From: Knoxdaviesia capensis
Taxonomy: Eukaryota > Ascomycota > Sordariomycetes > Microascales > Gondwanamycetaceae
Assembly: GCA_001510575.1 (NCBI GenBank)
Contig: LNGK01000008.1
Coordinates: forward strand, 1,934,340 to 1,998,339
Direction of reading: 5' to 3'
Length of the DNA stretch: 64,000 bases
How positions within the stretch are numbered: position 1 is the first letter of the stretch; every line of letters starts with the position of its first letter. A model generated the notes under the pieces. The model was not told where the DNA came from and searched no databases. It worked only from the letters and a program-made list of their open reading frames with translations. The position numbers and the translations under genes are program-made. This document shows, piece by piece, positions 45,378 through 57,369 of the stretch.

Positions 45378-46264
45378 TCAGTGCACCCAGCTGTCAGACG
45401 GCTCGCGACGTCTTCTCTCGTACAGCCACTTGTTGTTGAGGCTGACGCTGGTCCGCTTGCTTGCCGAGGGGCTCGGGCTAGAGCTATCGACAGAGAGGCC
45501 CGGAGTGAGAGAGCTAGCCAAGGGGTTTGGTGATCCAAACGACGAGCGTCTTGTGCCACTGGTTGACGCGGTAAACAACTGCTTCTGTTGTAGAGGACTT
45601 CCGATTGGCGAGAAGGACGGCGTGGGGCGATCGAAAGAAGCCGGGAGAGAGGGACTGCCCTTGCCCGACAGAGGCGAGCCGGTGTACGAAGCTCGGCTGC
45701 TCACGGAGCCAGCCAGAGAAGGAGTGCGAGAGTAGCGCGGGGGAGTGCTAAACTTGGCATCGGGGGCCAGCGGTTTCGAGCTGGGGGGAAGACCGAGGAG
45801 TGTTCGTTGCTCGGCGGTCAGGGGGATATCGGAGAGGTCGTCGGTAGGTCTGACGAGGGGAAGGAGGGCAAAGCCAATGTTCAACACGGCAATCGACTGG
45901 ATGACGAAGACAATCCACGACAGGTAGCCGCGCATGTCCCGGCCAACGCTATGATAAGAAGAGGGTTAGAGAGAACCGACCAAGGAAACAAACGCAGAAC
46001 AGAGCGAGGGGGCACTCACAAGTCTCCGGAAACGTACACCCGCGCCACGGTGCGGCAGAGCCAAAGGACACCCAGCGTAGCCAGGTTGTATGTGATCTGG
46101 CGGACATTCTTCTCGGTAAAGGTTGTGGCGTTCCGTCTCCGGGTGATCTCTTCAAGTCGCGGGTGGCGCCACGTGCCGGGACTATCCGTCACGGCGGGAG
46201 TGGCCGGCTGGTTGGGGGTTTTGAAGGCCGAGGTCGACCGCTTGACGGGAGTTAGGGAAGGCAT
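45378..46264 (-). CDS. POM34: nuclear pore membrane protein POM34
   Basis: There are two minus-strand exons, 46264-46020 and 45948-45378, giving 271 aa; the intron 46019-45949 splits one codon (GAC TT|C). POM34 is a small double-pass protein of the nuclear envelope that anchors the nuclear pore complex with Pom152 and Ndc1. Visible features: a basic N-terminal stretch, a first membrane segment around ITYNLATLGVLWLCRTVARV (about residues 58-77) just before the intron, a second around SWIVFVIQSIAVLNIGFALL just after it, and a Ser/Pro-rich nucleoplasmic or cytoplasmic tail with many SP sites. Two membrane helices with a Ser-rich tail are typical for the family. Confidence 0.85.
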
Positions 46265-47505
46265 GATTGACGAGATCGGGGAAGACGGGACGGTGACGTT
46301 TCGTTGCAAGGGGAACCCCGAAAGAAGCGGCTCTTGGGAGTGGTGAGAGACGACAAGGCAGAGAGAGGACGAGGAACGCTGCGGTGACGTGCCAGAGTGA
46401 GGTACAAGAAATGGCAGAGGAGGCGAAGCACACACAGACGGTGTCAGAGAGGAATCTAGATCGGATGGCAGGATGTGTCAGTTGAGCTGCAGCCAGAAGA
46501 AAACAGACAACAACACATGGAACGGCAGAAGAGAGATCAAACATACAAACACAAGTGCACTTGCACGTGACAGATAGAAGAAGCTGCTGGAATGAGGAAA
46601 TGCTGTGTAAGGGTTAGTAGGTTAGTAGAGAATGCACCGTTGGCACAATGGCCGGCTAAAAGACAAGACAAATGTCGTGATGATGGATGATGAAGCTAGC
46701 TATGGTGACGAGGTGAAAAAAAAGGAAGAAGTGAAGTTCACAGCACAGGAGAAAGTAAATAAAGAGAAAACAGCTTCCCCGGATTCTTAGGCCGCCATTG
46801 GCTACGGAAAAATTGCGGCAGTTGGCGGCTGACATAAGCGTGCATGACATAGTGCCGCGTCAAAGTGTATGTGTACTTTCGGTCGCGTGTCAACGTCCAG
46901 TTAGGCGGTTTTGCACCGGTATAGGGCTTGATTTAGCGGGCTAGCCACTGAATCCGTCGAGCTTACAGCAATGAAAACAGTTTTCAGTGGAGGGAGCCCA
47001 TCAAACTCAGCAGCAGCACCACCTGTATCATTAACTTGCTCACTATAAGCCAATGGAAACTTTGTCCAGCTCATTATTAGCTAGCTGTTCTCATTTTTTG
47101 AGGCATCACCACATTCACTTAATCATTTCCTTATGGTGCTCCTTTTTTTTTTTGCCGAACATTTCCTCTTTCTGACATCTTCTCCCTCGTTCTCACGTCT
47201 TTCTCATCATTTTCTATCTCCTTCAGTTAGCCACTATTTAAACTCATCCCCCCATTTCCCCCTCTCATATTTTTCTTCCCTCTTTTTTTTCTCCTCTCAA
47301 CATTTTCATCACCACTTCACCCATATTTCCACTGTTTTATCACAACTGAGAGCTTCTTTTTGATCCGGCTTCACCTGAGGCCGTTTCAGCTTCAAAATTG
47401 ATCTCTCTGCCGATTTCGTTTCCTTTTCCACCCTCAATTTCTTCCCAGCACTTTCGTACCACCGACAACTCCCCCAACCGAATCATCGCAGCACCCATCG
47501 TCACC
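46265..47505. promoter_or_regulatory. divergent promoter region of POM34 and IES1
   Basis: 1.24 kb between divergent starts with no credible gene. The IES1 side (47120-47500) is strongly pyrimidine-rich, typical of a fungal promoter/leader. Confidence 0.45.
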
Positions 47506-49568
47506 ATGGCGTCGCCAGAAGCGTCCGAGTTCGACCTGCAGAGCTCGCCCGGAGCGCATCTGACGAAATCCTTTGTGTCGAACATGATGGCCGATGACGA
47601 CGACACCAAGATGATTGACGGCACTCCGGAGCCGGCCGAGCGCGGCTCAAAGAAAAGCAAGGCGGCCCTGGCGCGGGAGGCGGCCAGTCAGTCGGTGATC
47701 GGAAAGATCCGCCATCTGAAGAAGGACGACGGTGACCCGCTGTGGCGCCGGGACATCCAGTACGACTTCCTCCGCGCCATCTTCGACAACGAGGAGAAGG
47801 TGTTCACCAACAGCTACGAGCCGGAGACAGTCGGCATGCAGTGCTTCGCCGATCTATATATCGACACCATGGCCCGTAGCAGCAAGACTAGCAAGGTGCT
47901 CCGGGATAAGCTGTTGTCCGACCGAGATGCGGCGAAGGGAATGGCTATGGTGTGCTTGTTGGTCAACATTGGCCGCATGAACACAACTCTCAACTGTAAG
48001 TCCACAGGCCTCACGGGCGCATCCCAGACGTGGCTGCCTACCAGGTAACTGACAGAATCTTCCGTGAACCACCCCCACACACAGTCTTCCCCGAAATGCG
48101 AGCCCAACTCCGAACCTACCATGCCATTCCGTCCCTGCAGGCGAAGCAGGACCCCCATGCCTATAAACAACTGCAGGATGCCCCTCGGCTGAAGTCTATC
48201 CTGAAGGGTGGCGTTGAAGATCGCACCGAGCCGGCGACGCTCCAGAAGCTCAAGTCGAAGGACGTTCCCCGGACAAACCCCGTTAATCTCCTATTCCTGA
48301 TCTGCCACGCCGCCCAGAAGATCCACGAGCTACACTTCCCGCCTACCCAGGAGTTCCACGATGTGGTCATGAAGACCAGCTTCTCCAGCTCGTCGCGCGC
48401 CCGGGCCTTCCTGTGGATCATGTGGTTCTATCTCGAGTCCGACTTCACCGAGGAAGGCTGTGAAGAGAATCCGTTTGGCCCCGGTGTCGATTACGGCCTC
48501 AACGTGGCCAACCAGGGCGTGCCGCGCATGGAGGAGATGACTCCCGAGGAGGAGGCTCTTGAGAACATCGACACGCCCGAGGAGGTTGCTTTCGGCGCCG
48601 AGAAGCAGAAGATGCGCGCCAAGATCCTCGAGGTCGACCACTCCTACCTTCAGGACACCCAGACTAAGCGCGTGTCTCGCGTTGCGAAGCCGGTTGTCGA
48701 CGAAGGCCCCGCCATTCTGCCGCGAATCCGCCCCGCGAAGCACGAGTCCGACCGTGATAGCACCCACTCGACTCCCCCTCCGCGCATTCTGGCTCGTCAC
48801 GGCATGGGAGCTGCGGGTGGTGGTGACGGCAGCATCAGCTTCAGCAACAGCTTTGGCGGTGGCGGTGGCGGTAGACGCAGCGCCATGAAGCACATCCAGA
48901 TTGCTGAGGCGTCGTCGCCCGCCGGCCCGCGCGACTCCGACCACGTGCCCGTCCGCAAGCCCCGCCCTCCGACTGCCCACCAACTCGCTGTGGTGCGTAA
49001 CCGCAACCAGCGCGTGGAGTTCATTCTCGAGCGCGGGCTCAAGCGCCAGCACCACCGCTCGCGCAAGGTGCGGCGTAACGAGGGCAGCATCATGCGCACG
49101 CTGGCGCGCCTGCAGGAGATGCCGGACGCGTTTGAGTACTCGGACGAAGAGGATATTGTCGGCTTCGGCGGCAGTGCCCAGCGCGACCTGGGCCCGTTCC
49201 GCGACCGCGGGCTCGGCGGCCTGTGCCAGCTGGCCACCGAGGAGGACGACTACGGCGAGGAGATGGCGTCCTACGCGGCGGCCCTGCGTCGCTCGTGCCG
49301 CCGCCTCTCGCGCTGGGCCGACCAGACCGGCCCCGATGTCGAGGCTGTGCCGCCCGTCAAGCGCCGCAAGACCGAGTCGGCCGATGCCGTGCCGACCTCG
49401 CCGCCCGACGAGAGCATGTTTGATCTGACGATGAACGGCGGCCTCAACGATACCGTCATGGACGATGCCCGCGAGAAGTCGACTGCCCCCGCGCAGGACG
49501 ACGAGGAGGACCTGGATGATGTTGAGCGCATGCTCCTGGGTCTGGACGGCGGCTCGGACGGCGAGTGA
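47506..49568 (+). CDS. IES1: INO80 complex subunit IES1
   Basis: The exons are 47506-47995 and 48085-49568, giving 657 aa; the join gives GRMNTTLN|FFPEMRAQLRTYH. The N-terminal half matches fungal Ies1, a subunit of the INO80 chromatin-remodelling complex: IRHLKKDDGDPLWRRDIQYD, LRAIFDNEEKVFTN, LYIDTMARSSKTSKVLRDKL, AIPSLQAKQD and FLWIMWFYLESDFTE. INO80 slides nucleosomes and exchanges H2A.Z at promoters and damage sites. The C-terminal half is low complexity, with Gly-rich (FGGGGGGRR), basic (RQHHRSRKVRRNEG-like) and acidic segments, ending DDEEDLDDVERML...SDGE. The frame is open upstream of ATG 47506 but the leader there is plainly non-coding. Confidence 0.85.
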
Positions 49569-50361
49569 AGGGTGCATATCATATCCCCTTTTCACCGCCT
49601 GCTTGTCTGGCTGTTCTGCCTCTCGCCTTTCTTTTTTGTTTTCTTTTTTTTGTTGTTTTTGCTTTTCACTTTTTCGCTTCACATCTGCTTTGCTCATTAC
49701 CTTTGCTCATTACTTTACACGTGTAACATTATATACACGACGGACGCAAACCAAAAGCCCAGGACCAGGGAGGAAGGGCGGGGGGACTATTACTTCTTTT
49801 GCACTTTTATCAGGGCGTTCTTACTGGGGGTTTACGGAGTTGACGGGGTTTGCTGGTCCAAGATATTCTACGGTTCTGTCCTTTGCTTCTTTAACATGGA
49901 GGAGATGGCGTCTTGCCTCTCCTTTGATTAGTTGATACATACATACAGCCTTAGATGGTTTAGTTCAAATACACATTCTTGAAATCACCTCTCACTGCTC
50001 TCTGTGAACCTCGTCCATCTCTGTTCATACAAAAGGATTCGCCATGTGTCTATCTATCCGTCACTTATGCTAACAGTAGCTGCAGACAAGAAACCAGAAA
50101 CCTCTAGAGATGCGAAGTCTTCCAAAACGCCGAGTCAAAACAGAAACCAAGTCCACGAGAGGAAAGAAAAAAGAAAGAAAAAAAGGGGGGGGCAAGGGAG
50201 AGAGAGCCTCTCTACAGTGACCAAGATGATAACCAAACATAACCAGGAAAAAAAAAAAAAGAAAAAAAGACAACAAAAACCCCATCCTGGAAAGTGCTGC
50301 TCCAACGAGCAGGAAATCAAGTTCACTTCTGCCGTCGCCGGCGCTTGGCCCTGGTGAGCGC
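49569..50361. other. convergent intergenic region, IES1 and GHKL gene
   Basis: No gene is seen. It is T-rich after IES1 (49625-49680) and A-rich before the opposing gene (50160-50275), consistent with two facing 3' UTRs. Confidence 0.4.
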
Positions 50362-53300
50362 CTAATTCTCCTGATCGGATCCGTCGCCGCCAAATGTCGC
50401 ACCCGCGTCGGACGTGGTCGGCGCTGCCGTCGACTGCCGCGAGGACATGTGGTCGGCGGTCAGCCTCTTACGCCGCCGCCGCCGCCGAGCGAGGGCGATG
50501 TCCTGTGCGCTCCGGCGCGGGGGCGGTGTCGCACTGGGCGGGCGCGGCGGCCCCGGCGGCGGCTGCAGACCCTGTTTGGAGATCTAGTCCAGGAGGTGGG
50601 CGGGCGGCTGTCGCGCGGGAGGCGTCGCGGAGTACGGCGGCGGCGGGCCGCGGATAGCCGTGGTGTCGGAGCCACTAGGACTGGGGGCAGCCACCGATGT
50701 GCGTGCCGGCACAGCGGGCAAAGCCGGGGCAGCCGCAATCGCCGCCGCGGGGGCCGCGGGGTTTCCAGGCTGCGAGACCCGCGCCATCATTCGCATGTAG
50801 TACTCTTGGATGAATGATTCCGTGTAGTAGCTATGCTCTGCATTGTGCGCCTGCACGAGGTTGTGCGCCAGTTCATGCGCCAGCACCACCCACCACCAAA
50901 CAGTGGCTTCGGCGCGCGCCGCGGGTCCCGGAGCCGACTTGTTGAGCATCTTGGGCGCGTGCAGCTGTTCGAAGAAGCGCAGGTTGCAGAAGATGCTGCC
51001 TGCCAAGTTGAACGCAATGGTGTTACCTTGCAGATCGTAGAAGATATGCAGCGATGAAATAGGTGCGCTGTACACCGCCGCCACGTCCGCCAGCACGCCG
51101 GCAAACGCCTGGATGGCGGCGCCGTGCGTGGCGAGCAGCTGGCTCAAACCGGCAGCTCCGGCAGTTTCGGACTGTGCGACATCCTTCGACACGTACACCC
51201 GCATTCCGCGCGCCGCTTCGCCAGCGAGCACCAGGTCCTTGGACGACGTCGCGTCGCAGTACGTTGCCTGCTCGCGCACCTCGGTCATACTGGGCGGTGA
51301 GAAGAGCGTGTGCGACCCGTACGCCCGGGTGGCGTTGATCGCGTTGTGCAGGTTGCTCTGCACCACCGCGGGGCTGGTCACACGGCCATCGCCACCTCCT
51401 CCCGCGGCAGCTGTGGTTGTCGGGGGGCGGGGGGTGAGTGACTTTGGGGGAGGGGGGGGTGTGTGGCCTGAGGGCTGCAACTGTGAAGACGGATTAGTGC
51501 TAGTGTCATTATCAATCCCGAGGAATCGGTTCCACGTCGCTCTAAGACCCTCAGCGCTACCGCCGCCAATCTTGGGCGGCACGGGGGGCGGAACCAATGT
51601 CGACGATCCCGGTGAGGACTCCGGAGAGTCCGGCTCAAAGTCTCCCGGCATCGCCACACCCTTTCCGTTTCGGCTGGACTGGGGCAGTCGTGCCAGATTA
51701 TCAGCCGCTGCCGCCGCCGCCGCCGCCTGAGTCGCGCGCCACTGCTCCTCGCGCTCGCGGTTGAGCTTCTGCTCAGCCTCAAGCGCCTTGCGCCGCTCTT
51801 CCTCCGCCAGACGCGCCTCGGCGGCCCGCACCCGCAGGATACGGTCAACGTTGTATCCGCGAGCCTTGAGACCCAGAAGATCCAGGGTCAGGAATGGCTC
51901 AATGAAGATGCTGGCTTGCTGACTCTGCTTCTGGAGCAGGATCTGGCACAGCGCTTGGCCAACCTGGAACATGTTAGGTTTGGGATCATCGGCCACGTAC
52001 AGGACGCCGTCGGCCGGATGCTGGCGGGACGCCGCCGATCGCCGCTCGTTGTTAGACACGCCGAGGCCGCGCCGCAGCGTGCGGCGGAGCGAGATCGATT
52101 GCACGATCGAAACCTTGAGGTTCTTATCCAGCCACTTGCCGTCGTGTTTGATCGCCACTCCCTTATCACTCGTGTACTCGAAGAGGAAAATCTTCGACCG
52201 TTCAATAACGTGCCGTCTGAGCTTTTCCGCTGTTCCTTGTCTCTCGACCGCCTGGCCGATCCGGAGGTCGGTGTCGACACAGGTGCTCAACGGAGAGCAG
52301 CCCAAAGCCTGGTAGAAGGACTCGAGAAGTTCTTCTTCCGGAGCACAGACAAGATGGTCCTTGAAGATACGGTAGGAAACATAGTCATCGGGAATAACAA
52401 TATCGGCTGCAGTTCCCAGCTGGTACTGCTTCAGTGGAGGCGCATCGTCCTCTTCATCGCCGAGATCGGCAGCAATGCTGTCGGTGCCCTTCTTCTTCTT
52501 CGTAGATGTCGAGATCAGCTTCCATCCAAGGAGGAACGGCGCGGTGCGCATTCTCTTCCACACGTCGCGGTTTGATTGCAGTACCGACTGGCTGTCCGCA
52601 AAGTTTTTCAGCAGGTTGAGATATCTCTCGACCTGGAGGATTCCCAGCAGTCGAGCCGGCTCGGTACAGGCAAACTTGGCCAGGGCAATCTTCGACGGCT
52701 CATCCTGGGCGCCGCAGTGAGAAAGAAAGCGGTTGGCATCCTGGCCAAAATCAACAAAGTCGAAGATCTCGGAATACTGGGATCCGGTGCCGAGGTAGCA
52801 TTCTTCCGGTGTAATACGCCGTTCCTTTGCTAGGGGCACAATGGGAGACTGGCGCAGTTTGACCAGGTTGGCATCTTTGATCTCGAAAACCCGCCGAGAC
52901 ATGTAGTTGAACTGCTTCTCGGCCACAGCTTTGGTGGCCGGAGGAGATCGAACGATTCGATTGACACATTCGGTGATCGGAGGGTTAAGCGCAACACCGA
53001 ACAACTGTTAGGAGATGACATATCAGTACTGGGCCGGGAGACATGAACTTCAAGATAAACAGCGAGGAAGACTTACATTCGCATGGGGCAGCCACTCCGT
53101 ATGCAGAATTGGGAATCCCAAGACTGCGGCCCCCGGATTAGTGAAGCACTGGCTGGGAGCAGCCAAGCTCTTCTCATTGCCTTCAATGGGCAAGAACGGC
53201 TTCGACACATTCTTCATATCATACGACTCGTACTTGTTCGCCGTGTACGACGTCACAAAGTACATCATGGCAGTCCGGCGCATATCGGCATCCGACCCGG

Positions 53301-56076
53301 TCATGAGCGGCAGCAAAGTAAGCATCGACGGGAACTTGCGCAGCCCCAGAGACTGCAGGAACTGCTCCTCGTGACTACCGGGACGGAGCTGGCCACCAGG
53401 CCAGTAGATGATGGGCAGCTTCAGCGCCCGGAGCGCATCCTGCTGGACGTAGAGATCCGAGACCTTGTAGAACAACATGGCCGCACTGGCGTCGCTACCG
53501 GCCGGCTTTTCGGCGGGGCAGATGCGCGAGTCCTTCAGACGCCGCATGTCTTCGACGGGGATGTCGCTGCGCACCGACGACAGGTACTTGATCAGCTCGA
53601 CATGACTCCACTGCTGTTTCTGACCGTCTTCCGACGGGGTCAGCAGCCGGCTAAAGATAGTCTCGAGATCAACAGTCTTGCGCACACCAATGGCCACCAG
53701 GAACTTCTCCTTGAGCGCCGACGAGGACTGGATCACAGGAAGATCGTCAAACACACGCACGTTCGGGAAGAACGACTCGCCAGGCTTCCTCATGCCCATC
53801 TTGGTCGGCATCACCGTGTTGGCCTGCAACACCTTAATCAGGCCAGTACGGTCAGCAACCGTCACGTTTTCCCAGTTCTTGGACACCACTGCCAAAACCT
53901 GCATGGCAAATTTGGCGTCCTTGACGAGGTTTTGGTCGTCGGCGTTATTCGGAGCGGACTCGATGAGGAACCGGATCCACGGAAGAATATCCAGTGCTTC
54001 CCAGCCTAGGGCATCGAGCTCCTGCGCGTTCAGAGTGCTGGTAAAGGCATAAGGAATTGTGGCAGGCGGGAGGGGCAGACTCGCGGGGATGCGGTTGGAC
54101 TGAAGGAAGTTCTTAATCGATCCTAGAGCTATAACTTCACCCTGGTCACTACCTTCTTCGCCGATAGTAGCAACAGCCACATCGAGCAGATGAAGCTTGC
54201 TAACGTGGTCTAGGTTGCCGGCCAGAACACCGGTTGTAAGCCACTTGAGAAAAGCCACAAGCTGTTGGCGATTCATGGCCTTTGCTCCGAGCTCCTTCTG
54301 GATGTCCGAGACGGTGATCCCGGTGATAAGGCCAAAGGAAATCAGCTTCTTGATAAACACAAGATCCTTGATTTCACTGGGAAGAGTGGCAATCGAGTCC
54401 ACAAACGCCGAGATCTGGTCCGACGGAATGCGGACCTTTTCGGTAGGAACCACACCACGGCTCGAGTAAATGTCGACAGACGCCTTCTTAAAAGATGTCC
54501 AGAACGACTCGTCGATGATCTGTGCCACTTGAGCGCTAGGAGTCGATTCTTCAAACGCGTATGTGTTGAAAATGTGCTTAGCTTCAGGCATAAACTTGGC
54601 CACAGCGGCTGCCAGACCCTTCGCGCCGGGTTGAGCGAACGCTTTGAACGAGCGGTCAAGCGTAGCCATGTCATCAATAAATGACAGGCGCGCAACGATG
54701 CCAGCGGCGCGAAGCATCTCCACGTTCCACGTGCGGACCCATCTGGCGTTCAAGTCGATGGCCTCTCGCTCGACTGTGGGAATCACAGAGGGCGCAGAGA
54801 TGTGCATTCCAGCACCGGTGGTCTGCATCGTGGGGAAGCCGATGAACACACGGCCACCGGGCTTCTTGCTGGGCAAGACGGAGGCAAACACATCAATGCC
54901 CTTGGCGTTTCCCTTCGACGATGAATCCTTGGTGGCCTGCACCTCATCGTGCGAGGAAGTGAGAATCGCCAGCTTGGTTGTTTTCGGCGGAGGCTTCTTG
55001 GTGGCACGTTCGAGCTCGGTCGAGAACGAAGCGCTCACCTTGGTGCGAATCGCGGCAGTCGCCACGCGAAGGAAGATCGAGGCAGTGTTGGTCGAAGTAA
55101 CATCTTCCGACGGCACGAAGGTAGGCTTCTCCTCTTCCGCTGTCTTCGCCTTAGGGGCAGTCGATGAAGACGATACAAGCCGAGAGAAGAAGCTCTTAAT
55201 GATAGTGTTTTCGGCGATGGGGCCTCCAAAGGTCTCCGACAGCTTGGCAACGGCCGATGTTGCCGGCTTCCAGCCCAGCGCGGTCATGTAGGTGGCGTCG
55301 ATCTGAGTGGAGTTGCGGGAGACAGAGGCCACAGTCATGATTCCCTCTTTGGTGGTGGTTTCGAGGTATCGCGGGATAGGCACAGTGACACTATCCGAAG
55401 ACATCTTCCGCAGCGAAATAAGCTGGTAGTCGTCGATGAAGAACTCGAGCTTCTCCAGGGCAACAAAGGTCAGACTGGTGGCAAGGAACCGAGCAACCGA
55501 GAGAGCGTTCGGGACGGGAGTTGTCGAGTTCCGGTAGTCCAGCACGAACGATGTGTACTTGCTGGCCTGGTCGGCAGGAAGCGTAGACTTCTTGGTGAAA
55601 AGGGCGTTGCCCTTCCAGTAGAACGCCATAGCCTCGCTACCGGAGCTCACGAAGGGCTCCTCACAATCGGCGAAGACGCTGTAGAAACCAACGCCAAAAG
55701 CACCGATCTTGGTCTCGTCAGGGTTTCCCTCGGCGATCCGCTTGAGGCGGCCCCAGTCGGTCTTTGCAAACGGCTGGCCGTCATTTTGGACAACTAGGCG
55801 GCGCAGAGTATGGTGTTGGAGAGTATGTTTAAGGAGGTCCGATCGGGACGGGTTCGACGGGAGGGGCACCTGCGTGGAGGGGATCGTTTCGAACCGGATG
55901 GTTACCGTGGTTGCTTGAGCATCGGCAGCGTTTTGGATCAGTTCACGCAAGGTGGTCCATTCGCCGGAGTAGCGAGCAAGGACTTTGTCGATGAGAGCAC
56001 GAGTGTCCACGGTGACGGCTTCTTCGTCTTCGGCGTTCTGCAGAGCAGCAGCCCGCAGACGCGAGAAGTCCGTCAT
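50362..56076 (-). CDS. large GHKL-ATPase (sacsin/Nov-like) protein with C-terminal HExxH motif; in-frame TAG near the end
   Basis: There are two minus-strand exons, 56076-53077 and 53004 downward; the intron 53076-53005 joins PHAN|LFGVALNPP. Reading stops at TAG 50586-50584 (1806 aa), but the same frame stays open for 73 more codons to TAG 50364-50362. The N-terminus is a Hsp90/sacsin-type GHKL ATP-binding domain: ELIQNAADAQ (residues 45-54), NDGQPF and GAFGVGFYSVF (near 130). A long central region follows the fungal DUF3684-type family. Near residues 1710-1720 is HELAHNLVQAH, matching HExxHxxxxxH zinc-metallopeptidase spacing, followed by AEHSYYTESFIQEYY. A coiled, Arg/Glu-rich segment (ARLAEEERRKALEAEQKLNR) precedes a Pro-rich linker. 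The function is unknown; chaperone-like or proteolytic roles are inference. Confidence 0.85.
50584..50586 (-). other. in-frame TAG before a 73-codon open C-terminal extension
   Basis: The codons before it read PPAHLLD and those after read ISKQGLQPPPGPPRPP, then ALARRRRRRKRLTADHMSS and a tail ending GDGSDQEN. The extension has nuclear-signal-like basic residues and coding-like composition. A single C-to-T change (CAG to TAG) would explain the stop. Confidence 0.6.
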
Positions 56077-56843
56077 TTGGGGCAGTTGTCGAGAGAACCG
56101 CAGGGAAGAGTCGTTATTAAGGGAGAATGACTTGTATGTAAGAAATAAAGGGAGTCGAGAAGAACGAGCTGCCGTTCCCTCAATATCGGGGGGTATCGGG
56201 GAAGGAATTGAGGGTCAAAGGGCAGCAGGCTAGAATGAGAGAGGATGGTGTGGTTTGACTGAAAGGTTAGAAAAGAAATATTCGCTTCAGTTTTCTAACA
56301 ATGAGCTATAGAAATATGAGAAGAGGGAAGCGAACCATGAAAGAATCAAGGAGTCATAACAATAGGGCAGATTTATTTAGCAAAGGAGGAGAAGTTAAAT
56401 ACGAAGAAATTATTCACGCCTATATTGCAAGCAAATAGAGAAGAGGAGAAGGGGGGTATGCAGTTAAAGCAACAAAAGCCCAAAAAAAACAGTGCACCAA
56501 AAAGAAAACACGTGAAGAGTTCGATTTGTCTCCAGGACAGTGTTTTGAAGCGTTTTGTGTAGTTAAGTGAGGAGAAGCAGATTTTCAAACATCGACGATG
56601 AATGTTGGAGAATATTCGGGTGTAGGGTTTAGATAATGCGGCAACACAACCAACTTGTACCTGTGTGGAAACCTTACGTACGTTTCATCGCCTAAAGCGC
56701 GTTACGTGTACTTCGGGCAATATCTGACAGAGGGCTTATCTTATCTAAAGGGCCTTCGGAGCTCCATCCGTCAAATAGCAGAACAGGAAAGAGCGAAGCG
56801 CCACCACCAGGCAGCCGGATTTTGGCCTTGTGGCTGAAGCAGC
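56077..56843. other. intergenic, GHKL gene promoter
   Basis: No gene is seen. This is the leader and promoter of the minus-strand GHKL gene. Confidence 0.4.
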
Positions 56844-57369
56844 GTGGCGGAATATGTTGAAGAGGTCACCAACGACGACGACTCTGACTCTTCGTTCCTG
56901 GAGTCTCTGGAACATGCCAGAAATGTCATCTCCGCCAGTGTGCGGACCCTAAAGACCCTTTTGTCCATCTACGAAATGTCCGAGGAATATCTCATCAACA
57001 TACAGACACTCCGGCAGAGCCAGGCAAACGACCTTCATGACTTGGTGCCGATACGAGAGCGATCGAGAACGGAAATATAACAGTCCCTCTTCACGAACAT
57101 TCAAACTCAAACTCTTCTGACCCATTGTGTCTTACGAGAACATCCCGCATCCACTGTTTTCGTTGATATAGCCTCTCTTCACGGTTCGCTAGCTTGCAGA
57201 GTGAACCGGAGAGACACTCTCTCGATACATGCGGTCACCGGCATCGACGATCCGGCGAAGGGCTGGAGCAAAGTCTTGGGTAAAGCCAAATATGCAACTG
57301 GAATTTTTCATGTCTGGAATGGCGGCACATGGCATCCACGAGGGGAAATAGAGTCAAGGTTGGTGGTAT
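56844..57369 (+). pseudogene. unrecognised coding-like relic
   Basis: From about 56844 one frame is open except for a single TAA at 57076. It first reads LESLEHARNVISASVRTLKT and LRQSQANDLHDLVPIRERS, and after the TAA VFVDIASLHGSLACRVNRRD and KYATGIFHVWNGGTWHPRG. No ATG lies at its head, and the frame ends without a family match. It may be a decayed gene or exons of an unrecognised one. A continuation in another frame (YSVDSRQGFQGVLQKFGKED, near 57.47 kb) is possible. Confidence 0.3.

Noticed and set aside
46636..46665. tRNA-like stretch ACCGTTGGCACAATGGCCGG
   Set aside because: No matching acceptor or T arm nearby.
48330..49697. 455-codon minus-strand open frame opposite IES1
   Set aside because: A shadow of the IES1 exon; no motifs, and it runs into T-rich 3' UTR as poly-Lys.
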